Origin: Streptomyces sp. f51
GTDB taxonomy: Bacteria; Actinomycetota; Actinomycetes; Streptomycetales; Streptomycetaceae
Direction of reading: 5' to 3'
NCBI RefSeq assembly: GCF_037940415.1
Contig: NZ_CP149798.1
Coordinates: 7,535,001-7,599,000 of the forward strand
DNA length: 64,000 nt
The translations under genes were made by a program, and so were the position numbers. Below are positions 15,393 through 23,560 of the stretch, in pieces. The first letter of the stretch is position 1, and every line of letters starts with the position of its first letter. The notes under the pieces are model-generated. The model was not told where the DNA came from, made no database searches, and worked only from the letters and a program-made list of their open reading frames with translations.

Positions 15393-15773
15393 ATGGTGGA
15401 ACACCTGCGACCGCTCCAGCGCGTACGGTGCCCTGCGGGCACTCGGCGGGACCGCCATGGGGTTGCCCTGTTCATCGCCTCGTGCGTGCTCATCGCGCTC
15501 TCCGACACCGGCGGCGGGGTGATCGCGGGCCGGGTGATCCAACGGCTGGGAATCGGACCGGTGATCGCGGCCGGCTTCGCGGCGGCGACGGCCGGTTGCT
15601 GGCTGCTGTCCTTCGTCCAGGGCGACTGGAGGTACGGGGCGTTCGTGCTGCCCCTCGTACTCCTGGCCGCGGGCCCGGGGCTCGTCAACGGTCCGGCGAG
15701 TTCGGCGTCCACTTCGCCGGTGTCCGCCGATGACGTCGGAGCGGCGTCAGGCATTTCGAACATGGCGCGCTAG
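15393..15773 (+). pseudogene. Truncated MFS transporter fragment
   Basis: The sequence includes membrane helices ALFIASCVLIALSDTGGG, VIAAGFAAATAGCWLLSF and VLPLVLLAAGPGLVNGPA, then DDVGAASGISNMAR, the conserved segment before the last helices of DHA2-type drug exporters. A TAG stops the frame exactly where Tyr-Val-Gly is expected. The N-terminal half is also missing. Only about 110 residues of a protein of 450-500 remain. Confidence 0.65.
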
Positions 15774-15882
15774 CCTCCCGGCCCGGCGCCGTCGGGCGCG
15801 TACCGCCAGGACCGACAGCAGAATGCCCACCCAGTCCGAAATCCAGCGCAACCAGTGAGCCCCCTACGGAGTCGTACGCGGC

Positions 15883-16392
15883 ATGATCAATATGCGCGCA
15901 CGGCACGCTCTCGGTGCCTCCACCCTCCTTGTGACCCTGGCCTCAGGACTGCTCTCCTGTTCTGGCAGCCCCGGCACGACGTCGAGCGCTCCGGAATCAA
16001 CGGCCCGGAACATCCGCGCCGCGGCATCGGCCTCCGCGACCGAGGAGCCCCCCACCCCGAGCACGGCGGCGCCGGCACCGGGAGTCGAGAAGGTCCGCGA
16101 TGCGTTCGCCGGGCTTCAGGCCACCTACAACGACGGGTGCACCACCCCGGGGAACTGCGAGTACTTCCTCGGGCGGGTCCTCGATGAACTCAGCCGCCTG
16201 GACGGCGCGATGAAGGCGGATCCCCAGGGCCCTGGACATTTCAAGGAACCCCTCGCGTGGATCGCGGATCTCCGGACCGAACTGGGCGGCGACAGATCCT
16301 TCGAGAACCTCAAGAAGCACCAGAAGCCGCTCACCGGAACGCGGGACAAGATCAATACGTGGATGCAGGGTCACCCGGAGGACTACCGCTGA
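15883..16392 (+). CDS. Putative lipoprotein
   Basis: 169 aa. The N-terminus MINMRARHALGASTLLVTLA is followed by the lipobox LLSC, then a Ser/Thr/Pro/Ala linker to about residue 65. The C-terminal 100 residues are a small helical domain with two Cys (GCTTPGNCEYF) and ENLKKHQKPLTG. The extracytoplasmic location is clear; the family is not recognised. ATG 15883 is chosen for the signal peptide; no strong ribosome-binding site is seen. Confidence 0.7.
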   Translation: MINMRARHALGASTLLVTLASGLLSCSGSPGTTSSAPESTARNIRAAASASATEEPPTPSTAAPAPGVEKVRDAFAGLQATYNDGCTTPGNCEYFLGRVLDELSRLDGAMKADPQGPGHFKEPLAWIADLRTELGGDRSFENLKKHQKPLTGTRDKINTWMQGHPEDYR

Positions 16393-16503
16393 TCCGTCGG
16401 CCGGCGCGGGCTTCAAGCTCACAGCGTATGCGGCTGGCCGAAGGCCCAATGCCGGTCGATACGTGAGAGTGCTTGCGTAGCAGCCGGGCGGGCCCGCGCG
16501 GCC

Positions 16504-17250
16504 TCACATCCGGGATCGCAGCACGTCGACCTCACAGCCCGGCGCGAAGGCGTCGAAGCCGTGCTCGATCAGCCAGCGAACCACCAGCAGGCTTCGCAAC
16601 GACCACCACGCGAGGATCACGTCGAGGTCGACGTCGGCGCCGTAGCCGGCGATGAGGTCGTCGAGGTGCTCCTCGTGCCCGAGCGTGAAGGTGGCGAGGT
16701 CGTACAGGGCATCGCCCCGGCCCGCCTCGGACCAGTCGATGATGCCGGTGACCTCGTCGCCGTCGAGGAAGACGTGCGCGATCTGTAGGTCGCCGTGGGT
16801 GAACGCCGGAGCCCACGGCCGCAGCGCGGCCTCGGCGATCCGGCGGTTGCGGGTGACCAGGTCGGCGGGCAGGAGGCCGTGCGTCACCAGCAGCTCGCAC
16901 TCGGCGTCGAGTTCCGCCGTCAGCGCGACGACGCTCCGCCCTGCCCGGCCGAGCCGGGGCGGCAGCGGCGCGTCGTGCAGCTTCCGGATGGCCGCGCCCG
17001 CCGCGGCCCACGCCGACGGTGACCCGGTCACCGGTCCGCCGAGGCGCCCGAGCGTCGTCCCCGGGACTGCGGCGATCGCGAGCACGGGCGGCTTGCGCCA
17101 CAGAACTTCGGGGGTCGGGACCGGCGCGAGGGACATCGCCTCCACCTCGACGTCGACGCGCGCCTGATCGGCGTCCACCTTCAGGAACACGTCACCGACG
17201 CGCAGCGTCGCACGCTCGGAATGGGCGACAACAACTTCGACCTCGTCCAT
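16504..17250 (-). CDS. APH-family phosphotransferase
   Basis: 248 aa. Unlike the pseudokinase at 5863, the catalytic motifs are intact: THGDLQIAHV (HGD) and GIIDWSEAGRG (metal Asp). The Lys of FLKVDAD and the helix Glu are also present. The family phosphorylates aminoglycosides, choline-like molecules or other small alcohols; the substrate is unknown. ATG 17250 (MDEVEVVV) is a short start typical of this subgroup. It stands alone. Confidence 0.8.
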   Translation of the reverse strand: MDEVEVVVAHSERATLRVGDVFLKVDADQARVDVEVEAMSLAPVPTPEVLWRKPPVLAIAAVPGTTLGRLGGPVTGSPSAWAAAGAAIRKLHDAPLPPRLGRAGRSVVALTAELDAECELLVTHGLLPADLVTRNRRIAEAALRPWAPAFTHGDLQIAHVFLDGDEVTGIIDWSEAGRGDALYDLATFTLGHEEHLDDLIAGYGADVDLDVILAWWSLRSLLVVRWLIEHGFDAFAPGCEVDVLRSRM

Positions 17251-17596
17251 GGGCGGCCAGTATCCCGGGGACGGTCGCCGGCGTCGCCGGGTTTATCGCG
17301 TGCGGCGCATCGAGGGAGGGACTCTTGACGCGCCTCCACTGCCTCCGTTCGAGGTCCTTGTCCCGCCCGTCGATCCCGCTGGCCCCTAGGATGCCCACGG
17401 CTTCAAGGCCATCCGGGTGGGGAGGAATAACGCCCTACTGGCCTGGCCGGCCCGGGCCGGAGCGTCGCTGGACATCGATCAGTACGCGTATCTCGACTGA
17501 GATGTGCTGCGGGGCAGACCGAGCCCCGGCGAAGCCGTTACCCCAGCCCAGCGGGCCGCAATCGAGGCTTCCATCCGAAGGAGTTGAGAGGGAACC
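17251..17596. other. Intergenic stretch with a short gene remnant
   Basis: A 35-codon tail, DAHGFKAIRVGRN…LDIDQYAYLD then stop (17390-17500, + strand), looks like the C-terminus of a lost protein because an in-frame TAG lies straight before it. Nothing else was seen. Confidence 0.25.
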
Positions 17597-18082
17597 ATGG
17601 TGTCGTCGAGCGGAGCGGTGCCGGCGGACGATCCGGACTGGGATCCGGACGAACACGTGCGGTTCGCCCGCTACCGGAGGGCGTTCCACGAGGTGTTCCC
17701 CGCGGATGCAGCCACCCTCATCGCCCGAGTACTCGCCGATCCCGCCAGAACGATGGCGAACAGTGCCGTCTGTGAATACCTCGACAGGCGAGCCGCTGAA
17801 CTGCTCACGGACCCGGGCTATCCCTCCTGGCGCTCGGAAATGACCGGCCTTGTCGCATCGGACGACTTCGCCACGCGGCGCCTCGGCGAGTGGACTCTGC
17901 TGCGGGCGATGACCTTGAACGAGCCGTGGGAGGTCGCGAACCTGCTCGCGGCCTCCAACTGGCTACAGCTCCGCACCGCCGAGAAGTCCTCAGCCGTGTC
18001 GGCCCTGGAAGTTCTGGCCGAGAACGGCCGCACCCGCCGTATCCGCAACAGCGCCAAGTCCCGGCTGTCCGCCGCCTGCTGA
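17597..18082 (+). CDS. Hypothetical helical protein
   Basis: 161 aa, soluble, mostly alpha-helical and acidic at the N-terminus (DDPDWDPDEHVRFARYRRAF). GGAG at 17579-17582 and GAGAGGGA lie before the ATG. No motif or family was recognised. It is convergent with the MarR gene. Confidence 0.7.
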   Translation: MVSSSGAVPADDPDWDPDEHVRFARYRRAFHEVFPADAATLIARVLADPARTMANSAVCEYLDRRAAELLTDPGYPSWRSEMTGLVASDDFATRRLGEWTLLRAMTLNEPWEVANLLAASNWLQLRTAEKSSAVSALEVLAENGRTRRIRNSAKSRLSAAC

Positions 18083-18108
18083 AGTTCGTTTGTGGGGGTC
18101 ATGTCCCG

Positions 18109-18555
18109 TCATTCAGCACGGCCGTGGGGGCCCGCCTCCAGGGTTGCGCGGAGACCGGCCAGGGTTGAGCCGATGCGGGCCAGGGCGTCGGGGGGAACCG
18201 CCCCGGTCAGTGAGGTGAGCTCACTCTCGACGATGGGGCGGGATGCGGACAACCGCTCCTCACCCTCGGGTGTGAGGCGGAGGACGGACGAGCGACGGTC
18301 CTGGGGGTGGGCGACCCGGACGCACCAGCCCGCGGCCACCAGCCGGTCGACCGCCTTGCTGACGGCCCCCACGGTGATCGCCACTTCGCCGACGATGTCG
18401 AGCACGCGGCACTCGGGCACGCGGTCGATGATCTCCAAGAACTCGAACTGTCCCAGCCCCAGCCCTTGTTCGGCACGCAGCCGGGCGCTCACCGCGTTGT
18501 AGAGCCGGGTCTCGACGCGGACCAGATCGATGAAGAGGGGAGTGATGTGGCTCAC
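18109..18555 (-). CDS. MarR-family transcriptional regulator
   Basis: 148 aa. The winged HTH includes RVLDIVGEVAITVGAVSKAVDRL and the wing DRRSSVLRLTPEGEE, with helical dimerisation segments at both ends. It is divergent from the hydrolase gene, and three identical palindromes lie in the shared gap. It probably represses both genes and responds to a small ligand, perhaps a substrate of the hydrolase. Confidence 0.9.
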   Translation of the reverse strand: MSHITPLFIDLVRVETRLYNAVSARLRAEQGLGLGQFEFLEIIDRVPECRVLDIVGEVAITVGAVSKAVDRLVAAGWCVRVAHPQDRRSSVLRLTPEGEERLSASRPIVESELTSLTGAVPPDALARIGSTLAGLRATLEAGPHGRAE

Positions 18556-18571
18556 ATTGGCCTTCCAGTAG

Positions 18572-18631
18572 ATTCCAGGGAATCATATTCCTTGGAATCC
18601 GGTTGAGGCGGGCAGGTGGATTCCCAGGAAT
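18572..18631. promoter_or_regulatory. Three ATTCC-N2-GGAAT operators
   Basis: Perfect 12-bp palindromes at 18572-18583, 18587-18598 and 18620-18631, all ATTCC-NN-GGAAT, with centres 15 and 33 bp apart. They fill the gap between the divergent marR-type and hydrolase genes. The second and third are each followed by an extra C. Confidence 0.8.
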
Positions 18632-18651
18632 CCATCCTCGCATCCCGACCC

Positions 18652-19578
18652 ATGGAGGCCCACATGTCCCGACAGCAGCGCGAAGCCCTGGACGCCCTGC
18701 TCCGCTCCGCCCCTCGCAGCGAGACGCCGCCCACTCCCGAGGAGCAGCGCAACGGTTTCGCCGCGGCCCTCACCCGCCCCGCGCCGGAGGACGTGGCCAC
18801 CCGCAGGACCGTCCTGGGCGGGCGGCCGGCCCTGGAGCTGGAGCCGGCCGGAGCCTCCGGCCGCGGCCGGCTGCTCTACCTGCACGGCGGCGGCTACGTC
18901 GTCGGCTCACCGGACACCCACGCGGGGCTGGTCGGTGAACTGGCCCGCCGCGCCGGGCTGCGCGCGACGTCGGTGGACTACCGGCTGGCGCCCGAGCACC
19001 AGTTCCCCGCGGCTGTCGACGACGGGCTCGCGGCCTACCGCGACCTGCTGGGGGCGGGCACCGACCCACGGGACCTGGTGGTGGCCGGTGACTCCGCCGG
19101 AGCCGGCTTGACCATCGCCACGCTGCTTGCCGCCCGGGAGGCCGGGCTGCCGCAGCCGGCCGCCGTGGTCGTCTTCTCCCCCTGGGTCGACCTCACCCTC
19201 GCCGGGGAGAGCATCCGTTCCAAGGAAGGCGCCGATCCCATCTTCACGGCGGCCGACGTGCGCGCGTGCGCCGATCTCTACATCGGTTCGGGCGACCGGG
19301 CGCATCTCCTGGCCAGCCCGGTGTTCGCGGACCTCACCGGACTGCCCCCACTCCTCGTGCAGGTCGGCGCGAACGAGGTACTCCTCGACGACGCGGTCCG
19401 ACTGGCCGGCCGCGCGGGTGCCGACGGCGTCGAGGTCACGCTCGAAGTCGGCCCCGGCCTCCCTCACGTGTTCCAGCACCACTACGGCCGCCTCGACGAG
19501 GCGGACGCCGCACTCGACCGCGCCGCCCGCTTCCTCGCGGCCCACCTGAGCGCCGACGACCTCGAACCGGTCCACTGA
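18652..19578 (+). CDS. Alpha/beta hydrolase, HSL/GDXG esterase family
   Basis: 308 aa. The oxyanion HGGGYVVG, the nucleophile elbow GDSAG, an acid in the VGANEVLLDDA region and LPHVFQHH with the catalytic His define a hormone-sensitive-lipase-like carboxylesterase. ATG 18652 is preferred; the longer start at 18616 would run through the third operator. It is divergent from and probably controlled by the MarR regulator. Confidence 0.85.
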   Translation: MEAHMSRQQREALDALLRSAPRSETPPTPEEQRNGFAAALTRPAPEDVATRRTVLGGRPALELEPAGASGRGRLLYLHGGGYVVGSPDTHAGLVGELARRAGLRATSVDYRLAPEHQFPAAVDDGLAAYRDLLGAGTDPRDLVVAGDSAGAGLTIATLLAAREAGLPQPAAVVVFSPWVDLTLAGESIRSKEGADPIFTAADVRACADLYIGSGDRAHLLASPVFADLTGLPPLLVQVGANEVLLDDAVRLAGRAGADGVEVTLEVGPGLPHVFQHHYGRLDEADAALDRAARFLAAHLSADDLEPVH

Positions 19579-19601
19579 CGCCGAGCGAGCGGCCTCCCCG
19601 C

Positions 19602-19640
19602 GATGGCGGCGACGGTTACAGGGGTACCGTCGCCGCCATC
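19602..19640 (+). terminator. Terminator after esterase
   Basis: A perfect 15-bp stem, GATGGCGGCGACGGT paired with its complement (19602-19616, 19626-19640), 9-nt loop. Confidence 0.75.
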
Positions 19641-19784
19641 ACGGGTTCGACTTCAGAACGCCCCACTTGATGATCAATTCCAAGGGATGCCTGCGGAAGG
19701 TATGGGGTGGGCGGCGGCCGAAGCCACCGCGAGACGGTCGGGTGGCGGGCTGTCGACCCTGGTTGTCGATGTGGCAGCGCGCGA

Positions 19785-20174
19785 TCAGGCGTCAGGGGTG
19801 ACCTCGGGGTGCGTGAACCGCACGGGCTTGCCCAGCGACCGGGCGTAGGCGATCTCGGCTCGGGTGCTGTCTCCGATGTAGTCGCCGACTACGAGCACCT
19901 CATCAGCGAGCCGGATCTTCGCCCGGTGCAGATCGTCGAGTTGTACCTTCAGCGCCTCGGCCTCGACGGGGTCGGACCATAGGTCGTGCGGCGCCTTCAT
20001 GTCGCAGCCCGGTTTCACGACAATCACTCCGGCTTTGGTCTCGCGCACGTCGGCCTCGTTCATCTCGGCCATGAAGCGGGTGGAGCCGCAGATCGCGACG
20101 ATGCGCGGGAGGCTCAACAGCTTCTTCGCGGCGGAGAGTTTTTCCTCGGGGGTAAGTGGTTGCGGGTACGACAC
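19785..20174 (-). CDS. Nucleoside 2-deoxyribosyltransferase-like protein
   Basis: 129 aa. VAICGSTRF near residue 27, followed by EADVRETKAG and later ADEVLVVGDYIGDSTRAEIAYARSLGKPV, has the Rossmann-like layout of the deoxyribosyltransferase / DUF4406 group common in actinophages. The family cleaves or transfers nucleoside bases; the exact role is unknown. It may be phage-derived. ATG 20174. Confidence 0.7.
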   Translation of the reverse strand: MSYPQPLTPEEKLSAAKKLLSLPRIVAICGSTRFMAEMNEADVRETKAGVIVVKPGCDMKAPHDLWSDPVEAEALKVQLDDLHRAKIRLADEVLVVGDYIGDSTRAEIAYARSLGKPVRFTHPEVTPDA

Positions 20175-20275
20175 TGGTTCCTCCCGGTGGTGTGATCCAA
20201 GGGGTGCCTGCGGAGAGGAGAACGAGGGTGTCCAAGATCGTTTTGTGACGAACGACGCTGCTAGTCTTCCCGATC

Positions 20276-20701
20276 ATGCGAGCCCTCTTTCCAGGATCCT
20301 TCGACCCGGTCACTCCAGGGCATCAGGACGTACTCCGGCGCGCTGCCGTCCTGTTCGACGAGGTCGTCGTGTGCGTGATGTTCAATCCGAACAAGACCGG
20401 CCGCTTCCCCGTCGAGGAACGACTGGACCGACTCCGTGTGGCGGCAACCGGCTTGAGCAACGTCACCGTCGACTCCCACACCGGCGGCCTGCTGGTCGAC
20501 TACTGCCGCCGAGCCGGAATCGACGTCGTCGTGCGGGGAGTTCGCGGTGTTCGCGACCTGGACTACGAGATGCCGATGGCCCGCATGAACCACGAACTGG
20601 CCGGAGTGGAGACGTTCTTCCTCGCCGCAGACCCTGCCCTGGCCCACGTCTCCTCCACCCTCGTCACCGCGATGGGCCAAGCGGGACCGCGCCCGGAATG
20701 A
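20276..20701 (+). CDS. CoaD-like pantetheine-phosphate adenylyltransferase paralogue
   Basis: 141 aa. The nucleotidyltransferase signature PGSFDPVTPGHQDV (with TxGH), then GLLVDYCRR, VVRGVRGVRDLDYE and MARMNHELAG follow CoaD closely. The end SSTLVTAM is shorter than usual; CoaD is about 160 aa, so the C-terminal helix is trimmed. CoaD makes dephospho-CoA. Because the housekeeping copy is normally elsewhere, beside rsmD, this is probably an additional copy. No ribosome-binding site precedes the ATG, so it may be leaderless. Confidence 0.75.
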   Translation: MRALFPGSFDPVTPGHQDVLRRAAVLFDEVVVCVMFNPNKTGRFPVEERLDRLRVAATGLSNVTVDSHTGGLLVDYCRRAGIDVVVRGVRGVRDLDYEMPMARMNHELAGVETFFLAADPALAHVSSTLVTAMGQAGPRPE

Positions 20702-20811
20702 TGACTTGAGCGCGCTTCCTCCAGCGGTTGAGAGCTGTCACGCACGCTGACTGCCGGGACACGTGAGTCGTCCGGCATCTGTCCAGCCTCGACCCCGGCC
20801 GGGTGCCAAGC

Positions 20812-21654
20812 TCAGACGGTCGTAAGGGTCCGCGGGGCGGTGTCAGCCGCGGGGAGCGACGGCTCGGCGGGGACGTCGACGGGCTTGGAAGTGCCGCGGT
20901 TCGTGAACCAGTACGCCCCGGCCACCAGCACCGCTCCCCCCACGATGTTGCCCGGGACGGTGAAGGCGAGGTTGTGGGCGAGGTCGCCGACGCCTGCCTG
21001 GCCGCTGACTATACCGAGCGAGAACAGTGCCATGTTGGCGACGCTGTGCTCGAAGCCGCTGGAGACGAAGGCGAACACCGGAATCCAGATCATGAAGGCC
21101 TTGGCCCCGTCGCCGGACGTGCGGGTGAACATCCACACGGCCAGGCAGACCAGCATGTTGCAGAGCACGGCCCGGGCGAAGAGCTGTCCTCCCGTCTCCG
21201 CTTGCTTCGCGGCCAGCAGACTGCCCAGCAGGGCGGAGGAGGGCCCGGTCTTGACGGTCCCGGCCGCGCCTATGATCAACGCGAAGAACACGGCCCCCGC
21301 GAGGTTGCCGAGCAGGGACATCACCCAGACCCGCGCCATGTCCATCCAGTTGGTTCGGCGGCTGAGCGCGCCGAACGTCATGGTCATGCACTGGCTGGTG
21401 AACAGATCGGCACCAGCGAACATCACCATGGTCAGAGCTACGGGGAACACCATGCCCTCGACGAGCTTGACGGCACCCGAATGCTCCGCGTCGAGCGGCC
21501 CCGCGACGGTGAGCAGCAGGACCTCGCCGACACCGATGTAGATGCCGGCGAGCATCGCGGAGACCAGGTAACGGGCAGGTGAGCGAACCAGCCGGGACTT
21601 CTTTACGGCCAGATCTGCGGACGCGGCAATGGTGGCGGGCATCGTCATGGGCAT
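20812..21654 (-). CDS. Formate/nitrite transporter family channel
   Basis: 280 aa. Six membrane helices; typical FNT segments AGIYIGVGEVLLL, GADLFTSQ, GNLAGAVFF, ARAVLCNMLVCLAVW, FVSSGFEHSVANM (channel-lining His) and VPGNIVGGAVLV. It carries formate, nitrite or a related monovalent anion. The start MPMTMPATIAAS at 21654 is chosen over a longer frame whose first 48 residues are not protein-like. Monocistronic. Confidence 0.85.
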   Translation of the reverse strand: MPMTMPATIAASADLAVKKSRLVRSPARYLVSAMLAGIYIGVGEVLLLTVAGPLDAEHSGAVKLVEGMVFPVALTMVMFAGADLFTSQCMTMTFGALSRRTNWMDMARVWVMSLLGNLAGAVFFALIIGAAGTVKTGPSSALLGSLLAAKQAETGGQLFARAVLCNMLVCLAVWMFTRTSGDGAKAFMIWIPVFAFVSSGFEHSVANMALFSLGIVSGQAGVGDLAHNLAFTVPGNIVGGAVLVAGAYWFTNRGTSKPVDVPAEPSLPAADTAPRTLTTV

Positions 21655-21818
21655 ACAGTCGAGGCTATCCGTCCTATCTGCCCCATTTGATGCGATATAG
21701 TCCCGAACCTCGAGGACCTTCTGCCCGTTTTTCCCGGGCCGTCCAGCAACGTTCGGCCCCTGGGGGAGTTGCTCCACCTCCGCCACGAGGTGGAGCACGG
21801 CGACGGCCGCTCCCTGCG

Positions 21819-22808
21819 TCAGGGCCTTCTGGCCGGCGGCTTGATCAGATAGAGCCGACGGGCCAGGTCCAGCGCGGTCAGCAGCACGCGGGCCCCGTTC
21901 CAGGCGTACTCACGGCGCTGCTGCCACACCTCGCCATTGCCGCTCGGGTCGGCGGCACGTGCCTGAAGGACGACCTGGGAGCGCTGGTCCCAGTTCCTGA
22001 TCTCGTCCGCGTGGCCGCCCACGACCCAGGCTTCCCTGCCCCGGATGTGCTGGGCGACGTACGCCGGAATCGCCTGGAACCTCGCGCCTTCGGCCAGGGC
22101 CACGGCCAGCACCTGGACCCCGGCCTCCAGCGTGTGGGTGCTCGTGTTCGGGTCGTGGTGATAGATGTCGTGCACCGCGTTCCGCAGGGTGCTCCGGCTG
22201 ATGGTGGTCGCGGGCAGACCCCGGTAGGTCACCCCCCAGCCGAAGTGCTCCCTGCGGACGCCCGGGTACACGTTCCGCGGGACCATGTCCCTGGCCCGGC
22301 CGTTCACCTGCTCGGTGAACGTGTAGAACACCCGGCGGCTGGCGTCCAGGCTCTCCACGTAGAACCCGAGCAGATAGTTGTCGGACCGGCGGAAGACTCC
22401 TCGGACCATGCGGCCCAGGATGAACTCGTCCTCCGTGAACCGGCCGATGTTGATCGACTGGAAGGCCCCGGGGTCGGGATTCTGGATCAGGTGCCCGGCA
22501 CCGGGCCGTCGGACGCTCTGCTCTCCCAGCATCGCGTTGCGGATGTTCGCGATCGTGCGGGTGTAGAGGTCGGCGAAATCCTCGTCCTCCGTCACCGCCG
22601 GCTGTGCCTGTGCCTGGTACTGCTCTGGGGCGCTCCGGTCCTGTCCGGTCCGGTCGGTCGCGCCGTAGGTGACCGACCCTCCGGCGCCCAGCGTGCCCGC
22701 GAGCACCGAGACGACCACGGCCGCGCTGACCAACCGCCGTCGCACCGGCCCGTGTTCGACCCGTTCGGCCGGTTCCGTCCTTCGCGTCATCGCTTCCGAG
22801 CTCCCCAT
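21819..22808 (-). CDS. Secreted ribosome-inactivating protein (rRNA N-glycosylase)
   Basis: 329 aa. A signal peptide or anchor is at about residues 26-48, then a linker, then a RIP domain. Landmarks match ricin A-chain catalytic residues: Y in LLGFYVES (150), Y in VTYRGL (195), Glu240 and Arg243 in LAEGARF, and W273 in IRNWDQ. RIPs remove one adenine from the sarcin-ricin loop of large rRNA and stop translation. ATG 22808 lies 1 nt past the stop of the upstream gene (TGAGATG), so the two are translationally coupled. No immunity gene is evident. Confidence 0.8.
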   Translation of the reverse strand: MGSSEAMTRRTEPAERVEHGPVRRRLVSAAVVVSVLAGTLGAGGSVTYGATDRTGQDRSAPEQYQAQAQPAVTEDEDFADLYTRTIANIRNAMLGEQSVRRPGAGHLIQNPDPGAFQSINIGRFTEDEFILGRMVRGVFRRSDNYLLGFYVESLDASRRVFYTFTEQVNGRARDMVPRNVYPGVRREHFGWGVTYRGLPATTISRSTLRNAVHDIYHHDPNTSTHTLEAGVQVLAVALAEGARFQAIPAYVAQHIRGREAWVVGGHADEIRNWDQRSQVVLQARAADPSGNGEVWQQRREYAWNGARVLLTALDLARRLYLIKPPARRP

Positions 22809-22809
22809 C

Positions 22810-23403
22810 TCAGACCCAGAACTCGAACTCGGCCTGGAGCGTGCCCCTGGTGACCCGGCCCGCGTCGCTGTAGTAGCGGGCCTTGTACTCCGCGCCCTTC
22901 GTCAGGTTCGCGTTGATCAGGGTCGAGCCGTACGCACCGCAGTTGGTGTTGCCGCAGGCCCAGTCCCAGGCGACACGCCTGCCGTTGCTGTCCACGATCT
23001 CGATCCAGTCCGAGCCGTTGTACGGATCCCGCCCCGAGGGCGCCACCCAGGTGACGCTGACGCCGTTGAGGTGGGACTGGTACCACCAGCCCCGGTACTG
23101 CGTCGGCGACACCTCGCTGATCAGGTAGTCGGTGTTGATCTGGCCCGGCCTCGGGTCCTCGATATCGGCGGTCCGGTTCCTCGGCGGCTGCCAGTGCTCA
23201 CGTGCCGAGTCGGCCGACGGAGCTGCCTGCGCGGCGGCCTTCGTCGGCTTCCCCGAGTCCTGCGATGCCGCGGAAGCCGTCCCCAGCGCCACCACGGACA
23301 CGCCCACGAGCACCCCGGCCATGACCGCGGTCCGCCTCCGGGGCTTGCCGGCCCCGGTCGATAAGGAAGAAATCTTGCCCTTGCCTCGCGTACGGAACAA
23401 CAC
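22810..23403 (-). CDS. Secreted beta-sandwich partner protein of the RIP
   Basis: 197 aa. The signal peptide PRRRTAVMAGVLVGVSVVAL ends near ASA-AS (residue 46). A charged linker leads to an aromatic-rich domain (residues 98-197): YRGWWYQS, SDWIEIVD, VAWDWACGNTNCG (two Cys, 150 and 155), AEYKARYYSD, EFEFWV. The W-I-x-I … Y-x-A-R-Y-Y pattern resembles Ig-like or purple-acid-phosphatase N-terminal beta sandwiches. GTG 23403 follows GGAG. Being the first gene of the RIP operon and exported, it may be a cell-binding or delivery subunit; this is inference. Confidence 0.65.
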   Translation of the reverse strand: MLFRTRGKGKISSLSTGAGKPRRRTAVMAGVLVGVSVVALGTASAASQDSGKPTKAAAQAAPSADSAREHWQPPRNRTADIEDPRPGQINTDYLISEVSPTQYRGWWYQSHLNGVSVTWVAPSGRDPYNGSDWIEIVDSNGRRVAWDWACGNTNCGAYGSTLINANLTKGAEYKARYYSDAGRVTRGTLQAEFEFWV

Positions 23404-23560
23404 GCCTACTCCATCTCGCTGTTGATCGGTGATCCATGCGTCAGGAATGCTAGGAAGAAGGGATCAACACTCCCTTAACGACCACTCAACGCGCGCGTGC
23501 CGCTTCCCCGCGGTGACCTCCTGGACGACCCGCACCGCCCGGCCCGGTACGGTTCGCGCC

